Assembly (NCBI GenBank): GCA_016758965.1
Contig: JAEPRB010000166.1
Coordinates: 25,887 to 89,886 of the forward strand
DNA: 64,000 bases
Origin: Circinella minor
Taxonomy: Eukaryota > Mucoromycota > Mucoromycetes > Mucorales > Lichtheimiaceae
Reading direction: 5' to 3'
How positions within the stretch are numbered: the first letter of the stretch is position 1; each line of letters starts with the position of its first letter. Position numbers and translations under genes: made by a program. The notes beneath the pieces are model-generated. The model worked only from the letters and a program-made list of their open reading frames with translations, did not search any database and was not told the origin of the DNA. This document shows, one piece after another, positions 10,258 through 22,694 of this stretch.

Positions 10258-12144
10258 TCTCTAATGACATTTCTCTATCAGACAACCAATAATCTGTTCC
10301 AGTATCATTCAAACTATTTTGTATCAAAAGAATGAACACTCGGAAACTTTCTATACTTATCTCTTTTCTCTTAAAGAAAACCAAAATGTTGATCTTTTGA
10401 AACTTTTATTCAAAAACCTCGGCGAACTTCTTCGTTGATAGTACAACAATACTACTATATAATTATTATACTGTTATTATTTTTGTTATATAAAGTATTT
10501 TTCGTAAAATAAAAAAGCTATTAAATCTTATAAATACAATAGTCGTGCTTTTTTTTTTACAAATGCATACAAAGAATTAATAGCAAATTGGCATTCAGTA
10601 GCTAAGTCTATATATCATTTGGATAACATAAATTGGTGTTCTTTGCGAATCGGATCACATTGGATATGAGAGTCGTCCGCATTCGCACATTTGGAGACGA
10701 ATGTGGATCATGATGATCTGTGTGAAAATATAATCAAAGTTGGAAGAACTGTTGTATTTTAACAAATTAAACAAAAAAGAAAAGATATTGCACAATGTAA
10801 AAATGTGATAGATTTAGAATAAATATTGTACTTGAATGGTTTGAAAGGTAGCATATTTCAATGAACAATTAAGGTATTAAAGATTAGGTACATGATAATT
10901 TTTTGTGATATATATATATATATATATATATCATTATAGTAGATAGAACCTTTCTACGTACAAATACGAATCCAATATCAGATAAATATAAGCCCAATAT
11001 TAGGTTACAGGAGAAATCAAATCAAATTTCAGATGAAGTCGAATCTAGTTACAAGCAAGGATGAATTTCATTGAACAGATAACAATATCATTGATATTCC
11101 TTGTTTTATAAACACTGCTAATACTGATTTATTTGCCTTTACGTACTATCAAATCCATTTTTACCTGAAATTAGGTTAGGATTAAAGGAATAAATCAACA
11201 AACATTGAGTATAGATAAGATGGTTCCCCTCCTGTCCCCCTTCCTTGCTAACAACAATTATTAGCTCATCACTTTAATTTTTTTTTAAAAAAAAAATTCT
11301 TCTCTTTGACTATGTGATCGGTTGACTTTGGTGGTTATAAAGCCACCCCTTTATTTATTTTTCTCTTTCTTATATTATAAATTATTTGACATAACTTCCT
11401 TGTTCCTTCTGTCTTTTGCTTGGAATTCCTTTTATTTCTTGTTATTTTATTGAATATGTACGTTCTGAACGGGACATCCTAATAGTGCACCAATGACTTT
11501 GCCTTCTGATTCTTATCTTCTCTTTTGTACGTATGCAAATAAATGATCTATGTAAAACAAAAATAAAAATAAAAACACCCCGTCTAAATAGCTATTACGT
11601 ATAGCTACACTATATATATCATGTTTATTTTTCTGGCTTCAATCCATTACGATTTTTAGAGACGAAAAGCTTAAATTGATTTGGTGGCATGACTCAACTT
11701 CAATATTAACGCCTCGAATTTGTTTATGGGTCGTTCGTTTGGAATTTTTTTTTTATTCATTTTCAAAATCATAACTCGGTTTTATTTTGTGCGGCCAAAT
11801 TTTACTTCTAACGCTGTATCATGAATAAAATAACCAGCATTTGATCTTTTTTTCATGCTGGAAATGGACTGTTACAACTGCGATAGTTAGCTGTCAATTA
11901 AAAACATCCTGGTATTCCACTGATAATATTTGGATGCCAAATTATAAAATATAAAGGCTATACATATCGATTACAAGTATGCAAGGATGGAAAAAAAATG
12001 TACCCTTTTTTTTTTACTCCTTACTACCACCCCCTATAATGTGTATATATATTCTACTTTATAGGTAGAAAGAAGCTATTCTTTTTTTTTCCTCTCGACG
12101 TTTTTCTTCCTTTATTCCCGTCTTTCTTACTTGCATGTTTCGTT
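10258..12144. other. Intergenic, 1.9 kb
   Basis: A (TA)n run lies at about 10909-10931. Long AT-rich stretches alternate with slightly more balanced sequence at 10600-10760 and 11640-11960. No frame, tRNA-like fold or repeated element was convincing. The last ~150 bp upstream of 12145 are pyrimidine-rich, as expected for the promoter and leader of the kelch gene. Confidence 0.4.
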
Positions 12145-15100
12145 ATGGAAGCAGTTAAAAACCACGAGAAACCTCGCGCTACCGATCTTATCCGTCCTAT
12201 CCTTGGATCAGCTGTGTTAAATAATAATACTATCTATATTGTGAGTGACTCCATAATATGGTCATTTCCTGTATATTTGTTAAATGAAGAACGATCACAG
12301 CTAGCTGAAGTAGCTTCTGTGCCATCCACAACAGTACCCCCTCAATCATTTATCCTTGTTCCTACAACAAGGAATAATAAATCCGATGACGGATTTTTAA
12401 TTATGGATGGGTCATTCAGACAACAGCAATTTATTATCGCATCACGGCAATGGTACTCACGGTCCCCTTCAACAACATCAGTAACAATTACTAAAAGCAA
12501 CAATACATTTGTAGAACAAGAACCAAGTGTGCGCACAGAATACGCTACCACTGTATCAGTGTCTGACAATCAACAAAAGTCAGTATATATTCATGGTGGC
12601 CAGTCTATACTTAACGGTACAGCGAGTACGACGTGTGTTAAAGATTCATTTTGGTCATATAATTTACCACAGCAGCGATGGACACCCATCAAAGCAAATA
12701 ATAATAACAGTGACTTTGGTAACTACTACGGCCATACAATGAGTATGCTTAGGTAAGATGATAGTAACTATAATAATAATAATACGATAATTTGTTATTG
12801 TATGTTTGCTTGCTTGTTGAGACATCTTTTATAAAATTATCATTTTCGAATATAAAGTGATGGGCGTATAGTAATGCTCGGTGGAAAGCTATGTAATCAA
12901 CAAAATAAATTGGTTGATTTTAAAAGTACCTTGATATATGATACTCGAAACAATCAATGGCAGAAACAAGCCCTCGATGGACTTATACCTGCGCCTCGAA
13001 TCTATCATAGTGCCATAACGAGTTCGGTACATTCTTTTTTTTTCTTAGGCATTTGTAAGACGTATTTGCGTGTGTACGTGTTTTACTAAATAACTTGAGT
13101 TGTCATTCTATATGAACATTTGTTAGTTAACCAAAATAAAATCATAATATGTGGAGGTAAACAAGGAAGATGAGAGTGACCACCATCTGTGATTATCTTA
13201 TCATAAAAGTTATTAATAACGTATACCATCCCTGTAGGTCAAAATGGTGAACCACCCCCTTTTCATACTTATATCTCAGCTAATAATCAATTGAGCGAAA
13301 TGGCTGCATTATTGGATACAACTACGTGGAAATGGAAATCGATAGAGCCATCCATCAATAACCAACCATTACCGCAGTCAAAAGCAACTGCTTTTATAGT
13401 GAATGAAACGAAAATTGTTTATGGTCTTGGTACATTTTACATATTTACAAAATTTAGAGTAGAAAAAAAACACCCTTATTCATATAATTGTTATAATAAC
13501 AGTAAACCAAAACACGTTGGTGCTTGAAATATTTAGGAGAAACCTATCAAACATTACAGGACGGATTATATATTTTAGATAGTGAAACATTAAAATGGCA
13601 ACCAGACAAAAACGCTTCTTCACGGATCCACGACGAAGGTGTAGCTCCCGGAACTGTATTAAGTGTTACCGTCATTATTGCATTATGTTTTGCTTTTGTT
13701 TCTCTTTTTATTGTTGCAGGTACTCTTTGGAGAGTGAGTCGTAATGCTATTTTTAATGGAATTTCATCACTCAAAAATGAGTTATGGGATCCAAGGTAAT
13801 ATTATACGAACAGATGCTTGATCACGTTTTTTTTTGGGTGAATTGATAGTACATATCATGTAAAATCTCAAACTTCTTTGGCTTTATATATAGATCAGGT
13901 GAACCTGGATGGATTGAAATCTCACGCCTAACAATGAGGTTTGCATTCGGAAGTTATCTCGTCTATCTTGTATTTTCACTTACCAGTCAAATCATTCACA
14001 GCCCTATTATTGAGCAAATATATTACAATGAAACCCCAGATGGAACTATTGATGTACCTGGTATGTACGACTTGAAAAAATATTTACTAGAAAAACCAAA
14101 GATGTCATATTTAACAGAGATACGCTATGTATTTTAGATGTACGATTTTGTTTTGATGACTATCGTACAAATGAGCCTATTTATGTCCGTTGTGCAACCG
14201 ATTATGGAGTTGATTGTTCACAATATCTGAAAAAGTTCTATCCATCCACATCTCGCAAAAAGATATGTGCACTGTTTAGAGCACCTGACTATGTACGACT
14301 AGCAACACCTACTCACCGAAAAGCAGCATCAGGATCATACTTGAAATTCGATTATTACGGTAATGCAACCCAAGTTGAGATTAGCGTATATCATCGCAAC
14401 CATAATCCAAATCTTGCTGTTTATAATCTAAAAACAGAAGACGATACGTTTGACTGGGATACATCTTATGAAGAAGATCATTTCCGTTCATCTGAATTAT
14501 CTACCTATCAGAAATATGAAAAAGGATATTTGGTTTCTGCCAATCGAGTTCATACGAGTAGTTATGCATTGGGGAAACGTATCGTCCTTAAAGAATCATG
14601 GTGGAATTATATAGGTTATGCTTCGGCTACCGTCTCACATTACCAAATCACATGTTCAAAAATGGTATCTGAAATATCTCCACCTACGTATCTTGGTAAT
14701 GAGAGCCCCCTTGGATCTTTGCATTTATTTCCTGAACTTTATTCAACAGAAATCGTTGCTGAACAAAGGGCATTTACTATTTTACAAGCACTGGGTGTAT
14801 TGGGTGGTATGTTTGGTTTATTGGTGACAGCCCAACATTGGTTCTTTGGGTATCGTCCACAATCTCCTTATGGTGTTGTTCAACGTTGGTCGAGAGGACA
14901 GATGCGTATGTCGTTACTCAAAGGATTAGTTACCAATTTCAAACAGCAGCATGAGAATGTACCTATTGTCCATCCACTTAAAAAGACATCAGCAGCTCAT
15001 ATACGAATGGGACTTTTAGAAGATCGGTTACATACCCTTGAACAACTTTTTCAAGCATATTATATTGATGACGAGATATTTAAATCATTGGATCAAGCAT

Positions 15101-15225
15101 TCACAGGACCTAGACCACCTCCACCAGCTACAGTAGATAACAGGACATTGAATGATAATTTACTACGATTAAGATTACCTTCATTTAAAAAACCGAAAAA
15201 TGATCCGGCTACTACCCCTATGTAA
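12145..15225 (+). CDS. Kelch-repeat protein fused to a membrane-anchored C-terminal half
   Basis: Seven exons: 12145-12752, 12858-13054, 13127-13156, 13238-13429, 13537-13795, 13894-14060 and 14138-15225, giving 846 aa. All phases close. Exon 3 is only 30 nt and carries the core of a kelch blade. Kelch-type blades are seen at ~15-345: DGRIVMLGGK with a following W, IIICGGQNGEPPP with TTTWKWKSIEP, and a terminal LYILDSETLKW. A clear membrane segment follows at ~383-406 (LSVTVIIALCFAFVSLFIV), another at ~445-463, then a ~230-residue hydrophilic domain, a third hydrophobic stretch at ~698-718 and a basic tail. No signal peptide is visible at the chosen ATG. The C-terminal half matches no family I can name. 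A receptor or scaffold at a membrane is an inference. Confidence 0.7.
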
Positions 15226-15483
15226 ATAAATAATTAAATAAATTATACTTCCCAAAGATAAATAAAAAAAAATATATTGTGTATTTTTCCCATAAGGCTT
15301 ATTTTTGTTTTTTCACGAATTTGATATATATACTAAAGAATGTTTGGAATAAGAATTGAAAAGTAAGAAAAAAAATAGAAAGAAGGGAAGGGGTTGCTGT
15401 TGTTTGGATGTTGGTAAGAGAAAGAAGATATATAAAGTAGTGAGAGAAAGAGAAGGAAAGATTATTTTTATATATATATATTT

Positions 15484-18400
15484 CTACGCTGGGCCGCTTT
15501 GATCTACATTCATCTGCTCCTGCCCACCAGCGGTTTTATTGCTGTTGTTATCATTGTTGCTGCTATTTCCTATTTCATTGTTAGTCGATGAAGCACTAGC
15601 GGCAGCAGCAGCAGCAGCAGCTGCTGCTGCTGCTGCGTTTGATGCACCAGGTGCTTGATTCAAAACTTCATCTAAACTGACATGGCGCGAAAGTTCATTA
15701 AACACCTAAAAATCGGAAGAATTAATCAGTTTGAAACATTACTTTTTTTGTTCAGCTATAAAATAAAATCACGTTTTTTTTTACCGTTTCATCTACAGGT
15801 ATAATAGATTTGCGTCTAAATTGTTGGTATTGGACAGGGCCGTGATCAAATTGTTGCTGCATTATAAATAAATAGTGGTAATGATAATACAGTCAACAAA
15901 ATGTTTTTGTACATGTGTTCATCGCTTTGGAACAAAAAGAAAAAGCAATTACCATATCAGGATGAATAGCATCTGTATGTTCAGCCGCATGGTCTGGTTC
16001 GGCATATGTTTCTTCATCAGTAAGAATATCATCATCTTCTTCTTCTTCTCCTTCTTCTACCTCCATAGGTTCGTCAATAGTTTGTGGAGCAGGGAATGCA
16101 AATTCACCTCCTGGTGATGCTGGCTTGGGTACATCAGGTGCTGGATTTTCAGATATGATAGAGACTTTTTGCTGAAGTGCCTTCCAATTATCTTCACGAT
16201 CTTTTTGTCGTTTGCGTTCCATTTGACGTTGTAACTTGTATTGATTTGCACATTCATCAAATAAGACCGGATTGATATCCATACATAATTTAAGAGCAGT
16301 ATATACAAGTCCAAGAATGGTTCTAAATGATACATATATAAAATACCAATAAGTATAATCTCCTTTATCATCAAATGTACCTCCAGCTCCACACTTACTT
16401 GTTCCAATGAGATTTTGATGTCTTGTACAATGCTGGGAAAACAATAGGCATAATAGCATCCATATTTTCAGCCATTAAACTTACAACATAATCATTATTC
16501 CAATAGTATAACGCACGTTCCGCAACCTAAAACAGAAACCGCCATTAATTAATTAGCACAATTATGATACGAACAAAAAAAAATTATTATCCTCTTCCTA
16601 CTGCCTTTTATCTTACCTGGAAATGTGAACTGGAGACGCATTGTGACAATTTTGTAAATAAGGGGACCATAATTCGCTGAAACTCGTATGCATCAATTAC
16701 ATCTAAGATTTCTTCCAATTCATTCAAAAACATGACTTCCTTGGGGCTATTGACCTTGGGCCAGTAACGCAATAAGCCTGTGACCACCTTTTTTTGATTA
16801 AAATTTATAAAATTAATATATTTTTTCTCCTCTTCTTCACGCCTACTTCCATCCCCGTTTTATCTTTTCTTAAAATTGTCTTTTACCTCATGTGTTAATG
16901 TTTGATCCTTTTCTAAAAATTGTACAACACAATAAGCAAGTTGTGGATGATACAAGACCAAGGACTTGACTTTATGAAGTGGGATCAGTACTCGAGTCAA
17001 AAAGATTTTGTGTTCTTCTTTTAGTGGTAAAGCAAAACCATTGATAATACTGCCTAAAATTTCGAGTAGTTCAGCAACGCCATTGTGACGTTCAGTTTCA
17101 TAAATAAATTGGAAAAAGATGTTGTTGATGGATCGACGAATAAATGCTCGCAAGTTTAAGAATTTGCCGTATATTCGGTGCAGTGTTGTCTTTAAGAAAT
17201 CACGTTCTCGAGGATCTTCACTATCAAATAATTCCAGCAGCTGTATATAAAAAAAAAGATATATATTAGTTATCATGATCTATTACTTGGATTTTACACA
17301 CACCTTTTTCCTTTTATATATTACATTAAAATTAGGAGATAACAAACCAATAATATAAATTTATGATCAATATGCTTCTTTGCATAATTGATGTTAAACT
17401 CGGGAGATTCCAAAAATCGTAAAAAGAATTCATATACAATTTGCAAATGAGGCCATGCCAATTCTAATACAGGTTCATCTTCTTCAGGATCAAATGCATC
17501 ACCTACTGGATTGACTTGAGGTGGTATTGTACGGAAAAGGTTGATAGAAAACTATAATAAAATGTTGGTTTTCATTCCTAAATACATTTCAATAAAACTA
17601 AAATTCCATTTCCTTACCATATTGACAATTTCTGGGTAAACTGATTCTGTCAATACACCACGATTCATGTTAACATATTCCAATATTTCCTGTAACGTTT
17701 GTCGCTTGATTTCCTTTTCACGTAATTCCGATGAAGCATCACTGAAATCAAAGCATACCATACATTGACGTATTTTTTGAATGAAAAGATCTTGTCGTAA
17801 ATGAGGTGGTACCTCTGTATAAAGAAAAAAGATACGCGAAAAAATAAGTTACTCCTCCTTTCTTTCTTTTCCTCCTTAATATTACTTTATCGCCATTATT
17901 AAAACTTACCATGAAATCCAGGTGTCTTTTCTAACTGAACCTTTTCTTTAACATAGAAACGAGAAGATTTTTGTCGACGAGGAGCCTTGCTTATCGGGAT
18001 CTGATCCTTAGGTGCATTCTTTAACCGATTAAGTGCACCTGTCTTTGGAATATCTCTTTCACCAGATTTTGGATGATGCATGAATGATACTTGTGGGTTG
18101 TTTCGCTTTTGCTGTTGTTGCTGCTGCTGCTGCTGTTGTTGTTGCTGTTGTTGTTGCTGTTGAGATTGCTGCTATGAGATAAATAAATCAGTATCTATAA
18201 TATTCATAAACAACATATACACACATATATGTACTAGTAAGCTTTTTTTAAAAAAGCTACTTACCAAATCGTTTCCATCCTCTGTATTCACAACAACGAT
18301 AGAAGGTGTATTATTACTGTTACTAGGAGACGAAGGGGTTGTCTCAATGGTGGCAACGGACGGTGGCGGAGGAGGGGGTGTTGTTGTATAATAAGGTTGT

Positions 18401-18652
18401 TGTGGAGATGACGGTTGTTGTTGCTGCTGTTGTTGTTGTTCAGGACTTTGATGGCCATTCACTGGAGTTCCAGCGGGTGCCTTGTTCCTAGATAGCTAAT
18501 AAAGAAAAGCAATTCAAGTTATAAGTATATTAAAAAAAAAGAGACTCCATACTCACGACTTTGTCTAACAGTCAACAATTTGCATTTTGCAAAAATATAA
18601 AAAAAAATATAAAAAAGAAAATACATACAACTCCTTTCCATCCTTTCATCAT
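15484..18652 (-). CDS. RTS1: PP2A regulatory subunit B56 (B' family, RTS1/PPP2R5)
   Basis: Eleven exons on the minus strand: 18652-18629, 18495-18265, 18171-17910, 17814-17618, 17551-17348, 17240-16887, 16787-16617, 16526-16399, 16322-15953, 15856-15785 and 15705-15484. The product is 744 aa and every junction keeps phase. The central B56 domain (~180-600) is almost textbook: [52 protein letters not shown], [16 protein letters not shown] and [15 protein letters not shown]56 directs PP2A to LxxIxE-bearing substrates; yeast Rts1 acts in mitosis, septin control and stress. The N-terminal extension is poly-Gln and Pro-rich. The C-terminus has an acidic block and a run of Ala encoded by GCN repeats (about 15600-15635 on the plus strand). 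The donor after the HKFILL codons is GTTTGT, weaker than the others. Confidence 0.95.
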
Positions 18653-19120
18653 TGAAATAACGGTTGATGTTTTATATTCTACTAACGAATATTCGGATGC
18701 AAAATGACCGTTATATTTATGAGTGGGTTATCGAGATGGTAATAGTTAATCAGGTTTCTGAGTTCCAGCGAAGTTTCGAAAAAATAAAACGCGGGGTTTT
18801 TGAAGTTTATATATGAATTGATATTTATAAAAAAAAAATAATGCAAGATGTGTGAAGGAGAGGCAAATCAAAAAGAAGAAAGAAAAAAAAAACTGAGGAG
18901 AAAAAAAAAAGAAAGAAAGAAAGAAAGAGAATGTGAATGAAATGAAAAAAAAAAACTGTTTTACAAGAAAAAACAAGATATTATGTTCAGTGACAAAAAA
19001 AAAAGTTGTTTAGCAATATAATCCCCCTCTCTTAACATTTGTCGGACTCTAGTGCGAGACCATATTAGGTACAGAACTTTTGTTTAAAACTTTTCTTTTT
19101 TTCTCATTACTATTGTTACA
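18653..19120. other. Divergent promoter region, 468 bp
   Basis: Lies between RTS1 (-) and the kinase gene (+). It is dominated by A-rich and GA-rich tracts on the plus strand (18880-18960) and ends in T-rich sequence near 19080-19110. It presumably contains both promoters. No gene seen. Confidence 0.4.
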
Positions 19121-20895
19121 ATGTTCAAGAAAACAATGGATCAGGTTTAAAGTGAAGCAATTGTGAATGTATATTATTTGAGCTACTATTATAATTAATA
19201 TAAATATGTATATATTAGGTGCTTGTAGTTGGAGGCGTTGCACTTGACATGACAAGTACCATTAGTAAAAGCTCAAAAGACTTTACGTCTTTATTACATA
19301 CATCAAGTCCTGGTCATATTAAACAAACGCTCGGTGGGGTGGGTCGGAATGTATGTGAAGCGGCGATGCGCACAGGTGCACCAGCATTTCTAGTTTCGGC
19401 TGTAGGTGATGATCTCGCCGCTCAGACAGTCCGCCAAGGCATGCAAGAGATCGGCATGGTATCATTCTTTTCGTTCTTTTTTTTAATATTTGTTCTTTGA
19501 TCACTTACGTAAGATTTAAAATTACTGAATACTTTAATTTTTTTTATAAATAATTATGTTATAGTCTACTCAATATATTCAGTCTATACACACTCATCCA
19601 ACTGCCGTAAATATTTAACTTATTATTCAATTACGTATATAATCAAATAATCATCCTGATAATAGCCTTGCTCATGAATCTTTTTTTTCTCAGGTATACA
19701 ATGCAATCCACTCCAACTCTGGACAATTGATCGCCGCTGTAGCGGACATGGACATTTTCGACATAATTGACTCTGACAAGGTAGAAAAAAATTTCCTGTT
19801 TGACAAACGTATTGATATGGTGATAATAGAAACGAAAACAAATTTGCTGATAAATTTAGCGTGTCCATTCATTTGAAAGGTAAAAGCAATATTACATTCT
19901 GAAAAAACATCGCTAGTATGTTTTGATGGCAATATAACAGCGAAAATCATGGCGACTATTGCGGAAACAAGTGTTCAACTCGGTATCCCAGGTAAACTGA
20001 AGCATGATAGCTCAAGTTAATTATTCTTGCTTCCGTAGCAACCAAATAATAATAATCAATTTTTTTCAAGTTTTTTTTGAACCAACATCTGTACCAAAAT
20101 CACTTAAGATTTTTGAGCAACCTTCTACAGCTATTACTTCTGGTGCCATCAAATTCGTATCACCCAATCAATATGAATTGGAAGCTATGAGTGAAACAGC
20201 GAGAAAAACACTAACTACTGATAATATATCAAGGAATACTTTGAGTGACGAGGCTTATACGTTAAGCATAAAAGGTAAAATAAATGACCAAAAAGGAAAA
20301 GAGAAACATTCATGTCAAAGTAATATAAAGTAATATTTAATACTTTTTCGGGGGTTGTCTGTGTGTGGAACGAAAATAAAATTGGGAATAATAAAACTAG
20401 CCCCGGCCCAAGTTGAGCGTATGTTTCCACATGCCCTTCATCTTTCTCACATGATTCCTAATGTAATTACCAAATTGGGTGAGGATGGGTGTTTCTATAC
20501 CGGACGATCACCAACTACCAATGAACCTTTTATCCATTATTTCGAACCTGAAGAGGTAGATCATGTTATTAGTGTTACCGGTGCTGGAGATTGGTAAGTA
20601 ATATATAATAATAATAATAATGATAATGATAATAATGATAATAATGATAATAAAAGAGTAATAAAAATCAACATCAAAGAGGAAAAACTATCTTACTCAC
20701 CTTTCTAATGACATAATTAGTTTTGTCGGGACATTGGTAGCCAATCTCCGAAAACATCTTGCTTATATTCAACCCGATAATGCAATGCTATGGAAACAAA
20801 TAATTAGCCGAGCTCAACAAGCAGCTGTACTTACATTACAATCTGACTTAGCTGTCAGTCCAAATATAAATAAAACTTTACTATATGCAAATTAA
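19121..20895 (+). CDS. PfkB-family carbohydrate kinase, pseudouridine-kinase-like
   Basis: Eight proposed exons: 19121-19144, 19219-19458, 19565-19606, 19694-19780, 19880-19991, 20071-20274, 20401-20593 and 20721-20895, about 358 aa. The substrate-side motif HIKQTLGGVGRNVCEAAMRT and the block VYNAIHSNSGQLIAAVADMD resemble the kinase half of fungal pseudouridine-5'-phosphate glycosidase/kinase fusions. The PfkB catalytic signature is GAGDCFVGTL near residue 290, with the base Asp. The expected reaction is phosphorylation of pseudouridine or a similar nucleoside. No glycosidase (PsuG) domain precedes it here, so this copy is kinase-only. The first exon (MFKKTMDQ) is weakly supported because its donor is GTTTAA; the rest is well supported. 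Confidence 0.8.
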
Positions 20896-21193
20896 ACTAT
20901 TGTTAACATTATAATTTCAGGGTGTAGAACCTTTTGGGGAGAAAGAGCGTTGGGTAGAATAAATGGGAAATGCAACAATAATAATCGGAGAATGTAACTA
21001 GAAAGTGGGGGACATAACAACCTCACGGCAGAACTGTTTACCGTTGTGACTTCATCTCCCAATTGTGTATCCCCCAAAGTGCTGGAATACAAAAAAAATG
21101 TTGCAAGGGCCTAAAGTTATGGGTCGGATTAATCATTAATCATTTTTTTCTTTCTTTCTTTCTTCTTTCCATACAAAAAATAATATAATCATC

Positions 21194-22694
21194 ATGTTCG
21201 CTGCTTCACGTATTGCCTCTGCTGCTTCCAAGCGTGCTTTCTCCACCTCTGCTGCTAACCTTTCCAAGGTTGCTGTTCTCGGTGCCGCTGGTGGTATCGG
21301 CCAACCCCTTTCTCTTCTTATGAAGCAAAACCCCCATGTCACTGAACTCTCCCTTTACGATATCGTTAACACTCCCGGTGTTGCCGCTGATTTGAGGTAA
21401 ACAAAGCATTTTCAAAAGTATACACATGTATAATTTTAAAGAAGAATACTCTATATACTAACATATTTGACAATAAACGCGTTTTTTCTTTCACATAGTC
21501 ACATTAACACCAACTCTACCGTAAGTAATTTGTTTTGTTTTGTTTTTTAAAAAAAATAAAAGTACGCTACGGGAAAAATAGAAATTGTTTATTAAATGGA
21601 GGGCTGGGATTCTTTTTATAGGTCAAGGGCTACACTCCTGAAAACGATGGTTTGAAGTCTGCTCTTGAAGGTGCTCACGTTGTTGTCATGTAAGCTTTTG
21701 TCACATTTATATTAAATTTACTTTCTTAGTAAGAGAACTTACTAACGTTTTTTTTTCTTTAAATTATATAGCCCTGCTGGTATGTTACCTGTTAAAATCC
21801 CGGGTCAAAAAAAAGAGAAACAAGAATTTTTAGGGAAGAAGGAATGAGAGGAAAATGAATACTAAAATATATTTAATATTGTGTTTTTGTAGGTGTTCCC
21901 CGTAAGCCTGGTATGACCCGTGATGATTTGTTCAACACCAACGCTTCCATTGTCCGTGACCTTGCTGAAGCCTCTGCCAAGTACTGTCCTGATGCTCATT
22001 TCTTGATCATCTCCAACCCTGTCAACTCCACCGTCCCTATCTTCGCTGAAACTTTGAAGAAGGCTGGTGTCTTCAACCCCAAGAAGTTGTATGGTGTCAC
22101 CACTCTTGATGTCGTCCGTGCTTCGCGTTTCGTCGCTGAAGTCAAGAACAAGGACCCCAAGGACTGCAAGATCACGTAAGTTTACTTCATCTTTGCTGTC
22201 GCTGATAATCTATTTTATTTGTGCCATCAAAATACTTAAATCTCATTCTTCTTAAACTATACAGCGTTGTCGGTGGTCACTCCGGTGTTACCATTGTTCC
22301 CCTTCTTTCCCAATCTGGTGAAACCTTCACCAAGGAAGAACTCGATGCTTTGACTCACCGTATCCAATTCGGTGGTGACGAAGTTGTTCAAGCTAAGAAC
22401 GGTACTGGTTCCGCCACTCTTTCCATGGCCTTCGCTGGTGCTCGTTTCGCTTCCAGCGTTTTGGATGCTACCGTCGGTGGTAAGAAGGGTGTCATCGAAC
22501 CCTCTTTCGTCCAATCCGATTTGTTCAAGGATCAAGGTGTTGAGTACTTCTCTTCCAACATTGAACTCGGTGCCGAAGGTGTTGAAAAGATCCACGGCTT
22601 GGGTGAAATTTCCGACTACGAAAAGGAATTGATCAGCAAGGCCGTTCCTGAATTGCAAAAGAACATCACCAAGGGCAACAACTTTGTCCAATAA
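21194..22694 (+). CDS. MDH1: Malate dehydrogenase, mitochondrial
   Basis: Six exons: 21194-21396, 21499-21520, 21622-21689, 21772-21779, 21893-22175 and 22265-22694, giving 337 aa, the normal family length. The N-terminus is a mitochondrial presequence ([20 protein letters not shown]). The Rossmann motif is [19 protein letters not shown]. Substrate and catalytic elements are [29 protein letters not shown] and [12 protein letters not shown], the last with the catalytic His. It oxidises malate to oxaloacetate with NAD+ in the TCA cycle. Exon 4 is a microexon of 8 nt (CCCTGCTG) encoding the end of IPAG. Codon use is strongly C-ending (ACC, GTC, AAG, TTC), unlike its neighbours, which fits high expression and explains long open frames on the opposite strand. 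Confidence 0.97.

Noticed and set aside
10258..12144. Possible tRNA or other structured RNA in the large intergenic regions
   Set aside because: Scanned by eye for A-box/B-box-like motifs and cloverleaf pairing; nothing convincing. A covariance-model scan would be decisive.
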